64,000 nucleotides of DNA from Prunella strophiata (Eukaryota; Chordata; Aves; Passeriformes; Prunellidae): assembly GCA_036583965.1 (NCBI GenBank), contig JAZBQD010000030.1, positions 53,507,551 through 53,571,550 of the forward strand, in the 5' to 3' direction. The position numbers were made by a program, and so were the translations under genes. The notes below the pieces were generated by a model that was not told where the DNA came from, did not search any database, and worked only from the letters and a program-made list of their open reading frames with translations. This document shows, piece by piece, positions 23,582 through 38,379 of the stretch; position 1 is the stretch's first letter, and each line of letters opens with the position of its first letter.

Positions 23582-26500
23582 GGCAGCAAGAGTTCACTAG
23601 AGGCTCTAAAATTTTTATTTGGACTTTTCTAAAACTGGGTAATCCTTATGACTGACACATACTCTCCTCAGCTCACATCCCCTCTTCCCTCTGCATCATC
23701 AAAACATTTAGATAGGAAATTCATTCTTTTGGGAAGAACTGCTAAAGAGATTCACCAGCAAATGTACAATTCTAAATGCATTTTCCTTCAGAAAAAAAAA
23801 GGCTCTGATTATGCAGAAACTATGAATCATTTCAACCAGCAGCTTCTTCTCTGCAGAGATGACAATACCACATACCCCCATGTGTTTCCTATGCTTACTT
23901 AATGAAAGTCTCATCTGTGAAGTTTGTTTATTCCAGATTAGCAGATAGCAGAAAATCAATTCTAACACAAAAAGCTTCTCATGTGGCTTGTGCTGAGCTC
24001 TCTGCCAGCACACCTGCAGATGTACTGAAGGTGTTATTTGAGACTATTATTCCAGTTATATACTCTGTGCAAGATAAGATACAACTGTTGTGCTATAAAC
24101 TGTCAGTTGCTCTGTTTTCTGTACACACAGGATTTGATTTCACAGAAACCTAATTTTAACTCTTGACTGAGGACAGAAATATCTATTTTATACCATGGTG
24201 TTGTAACAAGTGGAAAAGGTTAAAAGGCTCTAAAACTTTGTTAAAAGGTTAATTTATGCTTTCAAATCAAGGACCTCAAGATTTTAAATGCCAGGAAGCT
24301 TAAGATACATTCTGTCAAGTTCTGCTAGATCATCTGAAATATTTTGCCAGAAGCATTTGTGAATAACAAATTCTCTTACAGCTTTTTCCAATGCCTGACA
24401 TGCAGGAGGCTTTTTCTTGATTCTACAGCTCACTTGCTACACAACCACCCACACAGATATGTAACACTAAGGACAATGACTGTCCTCTTAACAATTCCTC
24501 CCCCTACTTTTCCCCAGTGATATTCATGAGAACATTATTTTCTCCCAGTCATTCTTCTAAAAGACTAATAAGCAAGCTGGCTTCTTCCAGTTTCTTCTTG
24601 CAGCAGTTTTCCTGACCATTCAAGTCCTTTTCTGCACCTGTTCCAGTCAAGTCCTCTTCCTTGAACATGAATGGGACAGAAATCACCACAGAAGTTTTAT
24701 GTTACAACATTACCATGCACAAAATCATGAAGAATTTCTAACCTGCATTGAAACACATCTTCTGACAAAGCCTCAAGACACAATCAGATGGTTACAATTT
24801 GTCATACTGGTGGCTTGTGACCATCTTTACAAGTATCATATCCAGGCTTTCTTACTTCACTAATTATCAGTGATGAAATCATAACTTAGAGCAGCCACTT
24901 CACTTTGTGACTCTTTAAATTTTCTTCTGGAGCATTCTTCACAGAACAATCAGTGTTTCCAGTGCTAAATATACCTTGAGTGTTGTCATAAATCAGTGCT
25001 CTCACCAAAAAGAAGTAAAGTTACCTACTTCAGCTGAAATTAAAGAAAACAGAAACAACCAACACCATAAAAATAAGGAAGGGAAAAAACACCACCAAAC
25101 ATTTTTGCTCACAAGTAGACTGTAAATCATAGCATTTTCTACTACAAGTTTGTAACAACAAAGTGTTTGGCAAGTATCAGCAAGCATATCTGGCATTATA
25201 AATCTCAGTTGTAATTCCAAAGATAAAAGCTATGATCCTTTAGTAAATTATGCCAATAGCCAAACCAGTGGTTTATCAGTAGATTATCTGGAAACATATG
25301 CATTGCCATTTGTTACTAAGTATCACTAGGTCTGCTTTTCTCAAACATCTGAAGAGAATCTTGCCCACGTGCTTCCTTCCTGACAATACATCAGCCATAA
25401 TCTTAGCCATGAAACAAAAAACATATTCTTGACATTTTCCACTAGCAAAGCCCATTTCAGAGGCTAAATAAACTTCTAACAAAGAAGAAAAAAAATTTTA
25501 GGCTTACTTTAAGATTTGTTTTAGAGGGTAATAAAGGTCTAAAGCAATGTTCCTTGAAACAAATCTCTCTCACAACATAAAAAACACTTGAACCAAGTAT
25601 GAACAGATTAAACTTATTTTAATAAAGTATGCATATGTTATTAAGAAATACTTTTTTTATATAAAGCATATATAATTTATAAATACAGTTTATAAATTAA
25701 TAAAGAACATTACACCCATGGGTCAGTCTGCTGATGTGAAATGATATCAACAATTCCCCATCAACATCAACAACTCAGAGGTATGCACTAGTGTTTCCAT
25801 TTCATGTAGCATCTTCTCCAATGTGACAGAATCCATGCAAACAACCTCAGCAACTCCCATCAGGGAAGACTCATTTGTTATCCCATAATTAATTTTCTAT
25901 TGAAAAACAAGAAAAAATGCTTCAAGGAGGCAAAGTAACTTACAAATCTGGACAATGTAGCCAAATTCCAAGAACATTATTTATAAACTATATACACACT
26001 GGATTTATATGCAAATACTTTTCAAAGAAGAAAACAAATAGTAGCATGCACAGATGAGCAAAGCATCATTAGCAACTGAGGCACAGAAACTGGGCAATGA
26101 GTCCACACCAGCAGTTCCCTGAACAAAGGGACTGTCCAATAGGACATTGGCCAGAGCAGGGACAAGCTGGCACAGACCTGGACCAGCATCCCCTTTCTCA
26201 GGCAACATTGTAACAAAAAATACGGCCCAGTCCTTCCGGAGTTTGCATACACTGGAGACAAAGTAGGAAGAGGGAATAATAACAGCACTAAAGATGGAAA
26301 ACCCTCATTTGCTTAGGTCCAGTGAACAAGTGATCTTCAGCACCATGTAGGACACAACACTCAAAAATATTTCAGGGCCATAAATTAAAGAATGACTCAA
26401 TCAGAGTTATTAACAGATCCGTGAGATCATTGCCCTTGACAGAAAGGAAGGGAAGGCAGAGCCAGAGTTCTTCTGCCTTTCAGCACATGAATGGCCAATG

Positions 26501-29030
26501 CAGACTGTATTCAACAACTCACTTGCCTTTATTTTTCCAAGCACAAAAAAAGCAGAGATGATTTTTCCCAATTTTTTCAAATATAAAAGGTTAAAAGATA
26601 GTAACAGAGAATAAGCATTTTCTCCCCTAACTGTAGTTCTACATCAGATGAGCAATGCATACAGACTACTTGCTTCCACTACAATAAGTTAAGATTTTAT
26701 CCTCCTGTATTATTTCATGCTACTGACAGTGAAGAGGAAAAATAAAATTTAGTTCACTGCCATCTATTTATCAGCTCTTGAAAGCTTAAAGAGAATGTCA
26801 AAGGTGAAAGCAGAATTTTCCTTCCAGGGTAACTAATTAATAATATGATAGTCTTGGATAATCGTGTAAAATACATCTGGTTTAGGTACAACCTGAACAA
26901 ATTAAGATTCCAACACAGATACATGCATTAGAGGAAATAAAATCCTTCTACAAATAAAACAGCATTATTTTAAGGAGATATAAAAAAAGGTTGGTCTAAG
27001 GTGCAGGGGGTTTTTTAAACATTGTAATTACTGTACTTGTTCCTCAGTAGACATTATCATAGTCTTAATGTATCCAAATGGCTTTGGATTTTTTTAAAAG
27101 GAAGTAAATTTCAATTCAGACATTGCATGACTATTACAAGGACAGTTTGTCATTGACTGGAACAAGAAAATAGGGAAGGAGGAAATTTCAATCCTTGCAT
27201 ATGCTACACTCATAAATAAGCATGGATAAAAAAAACCCTCTCAAAAGCATGAATGCCACTGACATACTAACTCTTTAGACTACAATAGTCTATTTATTAT
27301 TATTACATGTGTAATATTACATATATTTAAGTGACAGCAAGAAAAAAAATCTCCTTAAGCACAGAAGTAATTACTTGTAGTCTCTTAATACATATTTCAT
27401 TTCTTTTCTTTTGGCACTTGAACATAAAGCAACTGATAAAAAGCATATCACTGAGTTGCCTCAAGCTGCTTCTAGATGTAGACAGGGGAATTTACTGCCA
27501 GCAGGAACAGTCTACATTTTTTAAATTGTTTCTGCATTCTCTGTATACAGATTGTCAAATTATTTGCATGTGGTAGACTCATGTCATTTTCAGCTGCTCT
27601 TTGGTCCTTACTGTTTTGCACCAACATATAACAGCTTTCAGTACAGCCTATTGAAACTTGGCCACTGAGCAACAATATCTTCCAAAAACCACAACCAAAC
27701 ATGCAAAACCTCTCTCCCAGTCATTAAAAGGTATAACAAACAAGAAATACAGCCTTTCCTTAACAGCCAAAGCAAACAACTCAGTAGCTTTCATTCATTG
27801 TGATTTAGCAGCTTTCACTGCCCAATTCTGACAGGATAAAAGCCCCTTTTGGGCCTCAAAGTTTGCTTAAAACTAATTAAGCAGTAAAGTGCCTTTTGAG
27901 ACTTCAACGAGTCCTTCATATATTTTTAGGAATCACATACTGATTTTAAGAAGTCTTACAACAAAAAACTTGTATCTAATAAATGAACTCCAGTTTCTAT
28001 AGATAAGACTGTACTACAAAAGGAGGCGCTGCAAGTTTATCAGAACTCTTCAAATTTTATTTCCAGACTTTCATCCTAAATTTTTCAGTTGTTCTTAGAA
28101 GTCTTCTGATCTTAAGTACTTTCAAGAAAATCCAGCTGTATAAGAAACTATATACTCTTTGCCTTCACATGGGTTTCCAATAGTGACTACAAAACACGAC
28201 TAATCCTGCACTGACTTAGGAACATAGTGTTCAAATAACTTATATACTCATTATAAATCATAATTTTTCAGAGTCCTAAGTTCAGTGAGCTATAAAGTTC
28301 CCCTAACTCCACTGCAATGGTCAATGAACCATAAAGTTCACTAAAAATTTAACCAAATCACTGTCTGGGTACTGTAAATATGAGAAGGATCACACAAACT
28401 GACAGGCAACCTATACAGTATTCAGATTATTAATTCAGTCAAAAGATTCATGAAGCAATGGAAAAAATACTCCTGATTTTAGACTCTGCTCTCAGATATT
28501 CTCCTTATGGCATGATAGAGCTAAGTTGGTGATTATCCTCTTTGGAGGAAATGGATAAGGTAAAAAACATTCTAATCAGCAATCTAGTACACTTCAGTCA
28601 GAAAAACAGCATTGTTTCACATTGTCTTTCAGAATTAAAGAAAGGTTATTAAATTCAGTTAAACTATCCACAGCACTTCTCATCCAAATTTCTACACAAA
28701 TCCTCTCCAGTTTGCTTTGGCTTCATTCCTTGGCTGAACCCTCTTGACTGAGGTTATGTGACCCCTAATACTATCCTGCCATGGCAAATTCCCAAATACA
28801 CAAGCCAGAGACTGATTCCATAAGATTTTCCTACCAGCTTCCTGAACCACTATTAATATAATGAATTAATTCCATTTTAATGTCTCACACAACTTTTGGC
28901 CTATTTTCTACAGAGAATTACCAATCCTACCTGCAAGGAAAATAGTATTTTAACATTTTTCTTTACCGAATTATTTGAAGAATTATTATTTTTTTTATTT
29001 TCTTACCAGGAGTTTTAGACATGTGCAATT

Positions 29031-29062
29031 AAAAAAAAAAAAAAAGAAAAGAAAAAAAAAAA
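29031..29062 (+). repeat. A-rich low-complexity tract
   Basis: Thirty-two bases of A interrupted by two single G residues. Confidence 0.9.
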
Positions 29063-31649
29063 GACTGAAGTAGTTTGGAAAGGCTAAGGAACTGTAAAGA
29101 TTAAGGTATCCTCTTCAAACTCAACATGTAGGGCTTACAGGATTTATTTTTTGTAATTACTTTGTAATTAAGTCTGGAACTCTGGTATGCCCCTGGCATT
29201 CAGGGACACACATACAAGAGCAAGAGATCATAGGACATCATCAAGCTCCTGGTCTACACAAAATCTACATTTTGATATACATGTGACAGCAAATTACAGC
29301 ACTCCATTTTGTATTTCATAGCAGCACTGTTCTGATTCCTCTTCAAGACAGTTTTTCAACTCACCAGTGATTACTCAGATATCTTCAACAGAGCAATATT
29401 ATAGTTCATGAATATTTTCCTAGAACACTGCACACGAATCTAAGTCTGAAGACCAGAACATTTGCCCAAAATAAATTCAAGAAAAATAACCAGCATCTTA
29501 AAAATGAAGCTTCACAAACATGCTATTTTATGGCTCCAGGAATAGCTAAATCACAGGCAGATCAAAGTGGCTGTCCATATGAACATAATGTACTAAAATT
29601 CTAAACGTCTTCACTGTAGACTTGCAATCAGTAGCTTCATGACTACCAGTAGACAGGAATGAAAACAAGACCATTATGATAGGCAGTTTTCAACTTAACT
29701 TTCTGAAGTTATTGTCCAAATCTATTTGAAGTGGTGTTTATGAGGGAGAAGTGTTGACTGTGCTATTATCAGTAATACTGCAAATACATTTATTCCCAGA
29801 CAACTGAACTTTCTCAAATGTTGTTTCGAATGCTTAAGCATATGAACTATAGCAAACACTTACGGCAAATCGACAACTCAACACAAGTAAAGATAGAAGC
29901 TCCTGACAACTGCTTAAATTCAGTAGAGACAAAGTGAAAAAAAAAAGAGAGAAAAACCATATCTGAAACTTCGTAAGACACAAGAGAAGTTTAGCTTTAT
30001 TTTATACTGATAGTTTTCACAGTAGTACAATTAATTTAGTCAAGTGTACTGTGTGCATCCAAAATACTCTGCATTTTACTCTACACTGAACAAAGAACTT
30101 CTTAAATAAAAACTCTAATGTACTATTGTTCCCTGTGGAAAAAAAACTCCAGTGTCCCTACCCTTGCTGTCAGGAGGTGAGAAGTTGTTTAGATATAATA
30201 CTCACTACAGCTAAATCCAGCTGAGTGAACTCACATTACACTGACATCAAAAATGCCCAACCATCTAAACTGCTTTAACTGGTAGTCCCAAAAAGAACAT
30301 CTGAGTTACTATAAATGTCTGTGTAAAACAAACTTAAACAGAACTGAAATTAAAATTAACATCACAGAAATCTAATACAAATTACTCTGTTTCTCTGCAG
30401 AAGTTTAAGAATTTGAATAAGAAATAAACTTTAAAATAATGTTATGAGAAGAAACTGCATGTATTGCTTTTTCTTACCATTCCATCTTAGTCTGATCTTG
30501 TAGTTGAAAAGTTCTCACATACATGATTTTCAGCAATGTCTTTTACCACTATATTAAAGAGGTTGTTTATCTTCCATGAATTTAGTTCCAGAATTTTTAA
30601 AAGTTAGGACTGCCCCAACATTCCCCTTATTTGAAATCACTCAAATTGCTAAGAGGCTCTTGTGTCCATACATGCAAGCCAGTAAAAGAGGAGACCACAA
30701 GGCCTTTGGCTTTATTCCTCTAGAGCTACAAGATGAAAAAAGGACATTAGAGGATGGAATGTGAAGAAGGTATGATAAAGTTATCACGGTCAGATCAAAG
30801 CAGTTTTAGAAGCTGTTATCTTTCTAAATGAGCTCAGCTTTTAACATTTATTTTGCAAGCTGTAAAGTAATTCTATCCTGAGTAAAGGGAGAAATTGGAA
30901 GCAGCTGTTCAAGTGTCCATACATATATTTCTCTATATTCTTGGTAAGTCAGTAACACTGCTTGCATGCTGTTAGTCAAACAGTGGCCTGACAGATCATT
31001 CTTACCCTGCAGGTGATACTACCACACTTCTCACGCCTGTAAAGACAAAAGTCAAATGAAGTGCTGTAAATGAAATGAGCACTGCACAACCAGTGCTACA
31101 CATGAAGATGAATGAAGCATAAAAATAATGTGTATGGCAGGTGGAAAATTGATTTAACACATCCAATAATGGGATTTAAGGCATGGGAAAATTAAATCTT
31201 CATCCAATGCAGCATATCAGAGTGACATTCAAAGCTCCCGAAAAAATGCAAAGTACTGACAGAAGATTTGCAGTGTTCTGGTGTGTTTAATACTTTTCTA
31301 AATCCTAGAAATAGGCATTCAGTAAGCAAAGCTGGATGACACTTTTGCCCCCTTCTTCTTCACTGTATGTTACTTCAGAGGATAGAGATTTCAAGTTATA
31401 TAGGATTATCAAAGAGCAGCACTCAGCAGTGCTCATTATGAATTGTAAAAGCAATTAAAATACTTGGCAAAGTAAGCAAGGAACAATGCATAAACAGACT
31501 AAATGCAAATGGCTATGTCCCAAATAAATCCACAGAGCTATGGATCTATTTTGAAGGCTGTATATGGTTCTAGCAGACTTTGTACCAAAAGAATATGGCC
31601 AAAAGTAAAAGACCAAAAAAAAGGACAAAAAACAATAAACGAATTGCAG

Positions 31650-32040
31650 CATCAATTAGGTTGGAAAAGAACTCAGAGATCATCAAGTCCAACCTATGAC
31701 CAAACATCATCCTGTCAACTAGACCATGGCACTAAGGAACACATCCATTCTTTCCTTACACAGCTCCAGGGATGATGCCTCCATCACCTCCCAGAGCATC
31801 CATTCCAGTATCTCATCACCCTTTCCATGAAGAAATTCTTTCTGATGTGCAACCTAAACCTCCCCTGGCACAGCTTTCAACTGTGTCCCCTTGTCCTGTC
31901 ACTTGCTGCCAGAGAGAAGAGGCCAACCTGGCTGCACTCTCCCTCTCAGGCATTTGTAGGGAGTGATAAAGTCCCTCCTGAGCCTCCTCTTCTCCAGGCT
32001 GAACACCCCCAGCTCCCTCAGCCACTCCTCGTAAGGCTCA
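31650..32040 (-). mobile_element. CR1 LINE fragment, 5'-truncated 3' part
   Basis: On the plus strand this reads as the reverse complement of the conserved CR1 3' region. Diagnostic strings are AATTAGGTTGGAAAAGAACT, AGATCATCAAGTCCAACC, CTAGACCATGGCACTAAG, CTCCAGGGATGATG, GAAGAAATTCTTTCTGATGT and AGCCTCCTCTTCTCCAGGCT with CCCCAGCTCCCTCAGCC. About 390 bp remain. The match ends sharply near 32040, typical of 5' truncation during CR1 insertion. CR1 is the dominant LINE of birds. No coding capacity remains, and subfamily cannot be assigned by eye. Confidence 0.9.
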
Positions 32041-33529
32041 TGAAGTTATATGCTGAAATTCCCAGCTTTGTGAGATTTCAGAATAGGAGCGAAGTTGAGA
32101 CAAAAAAACACATTGCTTGAATCTCTGGTTGGCCAGTTGAGATGCTTTCTCCAAAACTCTCAATAAATTATATGTGATAAAGCAAAACATGCTTGATTCA
32201 ATTAATCCAGCAATTACATCTAAGAAGGTGATGAACCTGAACATGCATCTAACACCTTTGTGGACACTGGTTTACAGGCACAATAATGACACTGAGTTTA
32301 ACACAGGAAAAACGAGTTCCTATGAAGAACCAAAGGCACATTGAATTTATTATGCCAAATATTTGACTCTCAATTACAGTATTTCACAGCAACCACATTA
32401 ATAATATATTCACCATTCTGCAAACAGGAGAGAGTTCAAGTGTAACTATTCCCATTTGCTTCCCCCTTTGGTTTGAACATTATGCTCTTCTGTCACACTA
32501 TGCTCTTCTGTCTAAGAAAATCACAACCTAAATAAAATAGAAAAACAGACAGAAAAGCAGTTGCTTGGTAATTCTGGGTAAAAATCAATAATCCCCTGCA
32601 ACAATATTTTGTTTTCAGCAGCAAGTGACAAAAATGCAAACCTCACAATGGATCTATGAAGGGCAATGAATTTTTGTAAAGCTTTTCAAGAAAACAGGGT
32701 TGGTAACAATTTCAATTAAAATCAGGAACAGCTTTCAGCAAGCTCACCTACTGACAAGGTCTGAAATAATTTAAATTCAATTGTTGTAAAATCTATTTTA
32801 ATGTAAAATGTTGCCTAGCTTGGACCTATGACATTAATTTTTATATAGAATTACTTTAATGCAGGCTGACAGAGTAAAAGTAATTCTACCTGGAATGGGA
32901 CTTGATCAACCTGGAAAAAAAAATGTGCAAACTAGATGTCAAGTGACTTTCTACTCAAAAAACACATGATGCTGCCTAAGAGATGCAGAAAGAATGTATG
33001 TCACATAGAAAGACTGATTTTAATAAATGACAAAACATTTAAAGATATGTGCCTAGATACTTTAGGAGAGCAAATTCCACCTTCAGTGATTTCAAAGTCT
33101 AAAATCACTAAGAAAGCTGGTGCTTTGAAAAAGTCCACCTACATATATAAGCATATAAGAAATTACCATATAAATAACAGTCCAAAAGGCTTTCAAATCA
33201 GAGGAAACTCAGTTTAATTCAGCATGCCAGAACACTCTGCATATTAAGGCAGGGGAAGAGACACCCCATTAGATTACTTCAGTAATTCATTACCAAACTA
33301 CAACATCGAAAGGACACAAAAGCAGCATGCTTGATTCAGACATTCTCAAATCAGTTTGCTGTAAAAGCATTTCTAGAAAAGCAAAGCAGACTAAACCATT
33401 TTAACAGAGTAAGAACCATGTCCCAGATTTTACACTACTGAAAATCTTGGATATTAAATAACCACAAGATGAGCGCTTAAAACACAGGGTCATCTTGAAA
33501 AGAAGGACAAACATTTGTGCTTTGTTTAT

Positions 33530-33950
33530 AATGGAGGAGAGGAAGAACCTCATAATGGCAAGAGAGAATCACCAAAGCCTGACCAGAGGATGAAGAAATC
33601 ACCCCACATCCTTCCCAATGCCTCACACCCTCCTCAATGCCTTGGGGAGCAGCCTCCCCGCAGAGTGACACGGGCAGCCACACTCCAACAGCACGGTGGC
33701 AGTTGGGAGGGCAGGAAGTGGGGGAGTCCATGGCTTGGGCAAGCTGTGTGACCTGGGATGGGGAACACACTTTACTGCCAGCCTCCAGCTTAGCAGATTG
33801 GGCTGGCCCTGCTATAAAGCTGGGACATGCATGCTGCCAGGAAGAGGTGTGGGCAATTAGGTGAACTCACACTCCTGGAAGAACAAGTGCTGCCTGTAAC
33901 CCACATTGTCCATGGAGCCTGTGTGCCAGTAACCATGTGGAGCAAGAAAG
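33530..33950. other. Isolated GC-richer island in intron 1, function unknown
   Basis: About 420 bases are clearly richer in G+C than the surrounding intron, with few CpG sites and overlapping but unconvincing open frames on both strands (up to 97 codons). I recognise neither a transposon family nor a protein in it. It could be an old repeat, a regulatory element or a small retroposed fragment. Confidence 0.4.
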
Positions 33951-34623
33951 GGATTAGAACTTTTCATGAGAAATTCTAAGAGTGTTTAGATATTTGCAGA
34001 TGTTTATTAATTTTTCTAATGGTCTGACACTTGGGTTTATCTGTTGTATTCCTCATATCAATCCCAAGTATACAGTTTCCTGATTGCTGTTTACATTGCA
34101 TTAATAAGTCAGTAAACTGCTTTCTGCAGTTTGAACTACATGATCTGAGCATTTTTTCCCTGCAACAGTCAGCAATATGAGTTTTGAATACGTCAATCTT
34201 TACATTAATTTCTATTGTTTCTTAGCAGCTATCCACAGATATTACAGACCAAACATGCTTTTTTGTATGAAAAAAATAAAAACCCAAACATTTCCTCAGA
34301 GATGATTCAGCTGCATCCATTTAACTTAAGATACCTCTCTCAACTAGACTTAGAGGAATACAAACCAAAAGAGGCTTCAGTACCTTTCTGAACTCTCCAA
34401 ATTCCTTCACCTCTGATGAAATTCAAGGTGGACCTCTCCACCAGTTGAGTCTTTTAAAACCTTATGCTAGCCTGTTTTCAAGCATGACATTACATCCAGC
34501 ATAATCAGAAATCCCATACATATGCATGTTAGTTAAAAACAGTTCTTAAAGGAAAGGAAAAATATGTTGAAAATACTAGACAGCAACCATGAAACTTCAC
34601 ACTACAGAGTAACAGCTAATATA

Positions 34624-34649
34624 TAAACAAACAAACAAACAAACAAACA
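34624..34649 (+). repeat. (AAAC)n microsatellite
   Basis: Six tandem AAAC units in intron 1. Confidence 0.9.
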
Positions 34650-35249
34650 GGCACAGTTCTAACCACTTGCATTTTAACAACTTAATTCCAAACTGGTTTT
34701 ACAGCCTCAAGTTTTCAGGTTTGTTCAACACTGCTGAGTAAGGTAGCAAAACTTTTACCTCCAGGGAACTAAACACAAGGTCAGTCTCAGAAATACAGGT
34801 CTTGCCTCAGCAAGTTTACCTCAGTAAAACAGAAATACTTGTCCTCACTGTTTTGCCAGCACTGCCCACGCACAGTTACCATGGTTAAAAAAATTTGAGC
34901 CCATACCACTCCCACTACTATTTTTCCTTTTAACTGTGAAAGCAAACCTCAGTCTGGCCAGATAGCTTCAGGTCTCCTGAATCAAAATGTCTCTGCCCTG
35001 AAGAACTACTTTGTTATACACATAATATCAGAAGAGAACTGAACATGAAAAAACTTCTGCTTATAGAAGGACATATGATACTTAACAACACCTTTACCCA
35101 GTTAGCACCTTCACAAATGGAAGCTAGGCATTGTCAGCAAGGCAGACTGACGCACAACCCACACCCCTAGATCACACAAGGCTTTGTTCCTCACTGTCAT
35201 CTACTTCAGAAGTGCCTGGCAGGAACAGAATGAGTTTAAAACTACACGC

Positions 35250-35274
35250 AAAAAAAAAAAAAAACCCAAAAAAC
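35250..35274 (+). repeat. A-rich low-complexity tract
   Basis: A run of 15 A followed by CCC and further A residues. Confidence 0.85.
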
Positions 35275-38200
35275 CATGACTCACAGGAACAAATCCTGAT
35301 ATAAAGAAAGAGATAGCAGGTGACCATGTAGTTACAGAAGTCATCAATATTTTTGGTACTTTGTCCTGCGTGGTCCATCTTACAAACAAAACTAAGGCAG
35401 CAGAAGAATAGATAAGCACAAATTTAAAATGGCTTTGCATCTTCTGGTACAAGCACAGTGCTCAACCCCACCTAACATTCCATCAGGCAGTTTCTTTGAA
35501 ATGCACAACTTTTAACAAAAAGTGGTCTAATCATTTCTCTGATGCAAAAATTTTTAATGGCTTAGACTTGAAAACCAACCCAAACCAACCAATCCCTTCT
35601 GAATTTCCTTTTTGCACTTCTAACATTACAATCCTATAAAATCAGCTGTTTCAAAATCCTTACAGAAAAACCTACACCTGAATTCCTAACATCAAGACCA
35701 AAGGGCAGGGGGACAAAAGCATTTAAGGTAGATGTATGGAGGTATTTCCAAGTTTTACATCAGACTGGTTAAATTAAAGAAACAAAAAAAAGTGAGCAGC
35801 TACCATAAGCTACTAACAGTTTACATATTTCCATTTTGAAATAATGACTGAAGTAAAGAATTAGTTGGAAAAACTCCACAAAAAGTCATTTATACTGCAC
35901 AAACAGTGCAGTATTTAATGATATATTATATACATAACCACTTTGCAAATCCATAAGAAGCATATAAAATCTAGGTGTATAATCCATTAAGACATACATG
36001 CAGTATTTTATGATTTACAGTTGGGGTATGAATTGCACACCTACAAATCTTTTTCCTTCAGCTCTTTCTAACTAGTGCAACTGGCTCCCAGCAAACTTTT
36101 TATGAACATCTACCAAACAGTCTCAATGCCAGTGCTAGCTAAAAACCCCAGCCAAACAAAACCCATTTCTTCATGGTCAAATATACTTGTACAACAAAAA
36201 TACAAAATACTTAAGGCTTTGAAATTCTAGGATTTGTGTGAGGTAAAAGAAGTTGATGAAAGCCATGATTTAGTTTTTTTGTTTGACACTATTCCAAGTA
36301 TAAGACTCTTATTTCCTGAGGAATGTAATTAAGTTGTGGAATTCTTGTACCACAGTAGAACAACTTCAGTTAAGAGAACTATAAACAAAACTGAATAAAT
36401 TATTTTTAAGAAATAAATATGGTGCCATAAAGATTCATCAGCATTTTAAAAAGTGTTAGAAAGTAGAAGGATGGTAAATATTAAACAATAATCAAATTCA
36501 TTAGTGATTTTCATTTTCAACCCTGAAACTTAGAGAAAAGCTCCTCCTGTTAGTTGCAGATGATAACTGTTTTCAATGGAGGAAAAAAAAAAACAAACAC
36601 TGAAAAGCAAAACCAGAAAGATTTACTGTAAGGGAATTCCTAATAATCATTATACAAGGCAAAACAGATTTCTTTTATTGTTATGAACAAAGTTTTTAAA
36701 ATTAATTTCTTAAAAATCTGAAATGATTGGTACTTATTATGAAAAATAATTTTTTGCAATTCCTTAAAAATTCCCTGGTTTATCGCCCCATTAGAGAGAC
36801 AAGTCAAAGAATCTGTGGTATGCCACTGACATGTACAATTTACATACCAAAAAATTAGTTTTTAGAGTGCCTTACAGGCTGCAGATGATGGAAATTTTTA
36901 TTTTTTTTACTTCTAATGAAAATGTGACTTTTGATCAAATTCAATTATGCTTTTAAAATTCTGGTGCATACAAAAGTATGCACCAACTGTATTCTGGCAA
37001 AATAAAACTCTGATTTTTATGCCAGTAAATTCTGATTCTGAAATTCCATCTGAGCCAACAGACATATCTTTTGCTAAGTAAAAAAGATCACATGATAACA
37101 ATATGACTATTCCAAACACATGGGGAATGTTATATAGTGGATTGCTGAGAGGAAAATTAGAGTCACTCATTCACCAGAATTTTAAGTGTTTTCAGAGTAC
37201 AACTGAACAAGCTACAAGCTACCCACATAATTTATTTCTAAGAGGTCAATACAGTTATTTGTTCTATTATTGATTGTCTTCACTAAGTATTCAATAAAGA
37301 AAACATGTTGAAGAGAATGAATGTACAATGTATACAATAAAATACAATATATGTGACATACCCACAGGAAATGCCAATGGGAAACAAATTGCCTAATTCC
37401 TGGAATTTTGCAACTATCTCTGCAAGCACACTATCAAGTCAGTAAGACAGACTGGATAAGTAAGCCCACCAATCACACTCCCTTGGTTACACCAACGGGG
37501 TTGCCTCTCTACACTAGTTCATATTCATTACTTCCAGATTTAGTTCTATTAATTTATTCAATAACCTCATAATATAAGCAACATATTTAACTCAGAGGAT
37601 ACACAGATTTTGCACCCCGTGTTCGCTTTCTATCTTCTTCCATATAATAAAACATAACACTTTACACTTTAGGGACATCTTTTTCTGGTCTATCTTTATT
37701 TTAAAAAATGAAAGATCCTGACAGGGTTTTACAGCAATGTTAGTTTTGCAATGCTGTGGACTTGCAAAAAAAAAGTAAATAAAGACTGATAACATGTAAT
37801 AGGAGAGAGCATTACAGGAGAAAACTTAGTTTTGCAAAACTTCCAGTCTTTCTTGGCTGGAAAAGTGGCACCACATAATAAATAAAAACAGCACCCTCCT
37901 TTAAAGCAACACCACATATCATGCTTCTGATGTGCCTGTATTATTTTAATTTTGTTGGCTGCAATTCCAACAGGCAACTGAAAATCAAGATTACCTAATA
38001 TCTGAAAAAGGATAACTTATTATAACACCTTAGTGTTAAATACTACTGTTCTGAAAGCAAAGGGTGATCCATCTTAGTCAGAAACGAGATCAGATCTTGG
38101 GCTTACATACCTGCTAGAAGATGAGAAATTTCAGAGGGGAAAACCCAAGGCAAGGCTGTAATTCAGGAGCAGAGTCCATGAGGGACAGTGTGACTGCATG

Positions 38201-38362
38201 AACTACAGGAAAGCTAAATTGCAATCTCAGGTAAAAGCATGCTCTGGTCAGTGCATTCTTTAGGAAAAGGAACAGCTCGAATTGTCCACGGCTTTGAGTG
38301 CCATAACTAACACAGCTGTGCAAGAATCTTGTCAAAAATCAAGTCCATTTTTCTAAAAAGTC

Positions 38363-38379
38363 TTTTTTTTTTTTTTTTT
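38363..38379 (+). repeat. T17 homopolymer
   Basis: Seventeen consecutive T residues in intron 1. Confidence 0.9.

Larger units (their letters stand above)
19301..31649 (-). other. LRCH1 intron 1, segment 2
   Basis: AT-rich intronic DNA without a supportable gene. Simple-sequence content includes an A22 run (23560-23581), an A-rich tract (29031-29062) and a very AT-rich patch with an imperfect palindrome near 25660-25705. A GC-richer patch lies at about 26080-26270, of unknown origin. Confidence 0.7.

Noticed and set aside
25640..25710. AT-rich imperfect palindrome (ATTTATAAATACAGTTTATAAAT region)
   Set aside because: Such palindromes occur often in very AT-rich DNA; no stem long enough to argue for a microRNA or origin.
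31455..32120. Several short frames over 31.5-32.1 kb on both strands
   Set aside because: They fall on or beside the CR1 fragment, which is antisense, truncated and non-coding.
34624..34649. Tandem AAAC units considered as a possible CRISPR-like or regulatory array
   Set aside because: Simple 4-base microsatellite without spacers; the organism is a vertebrate.
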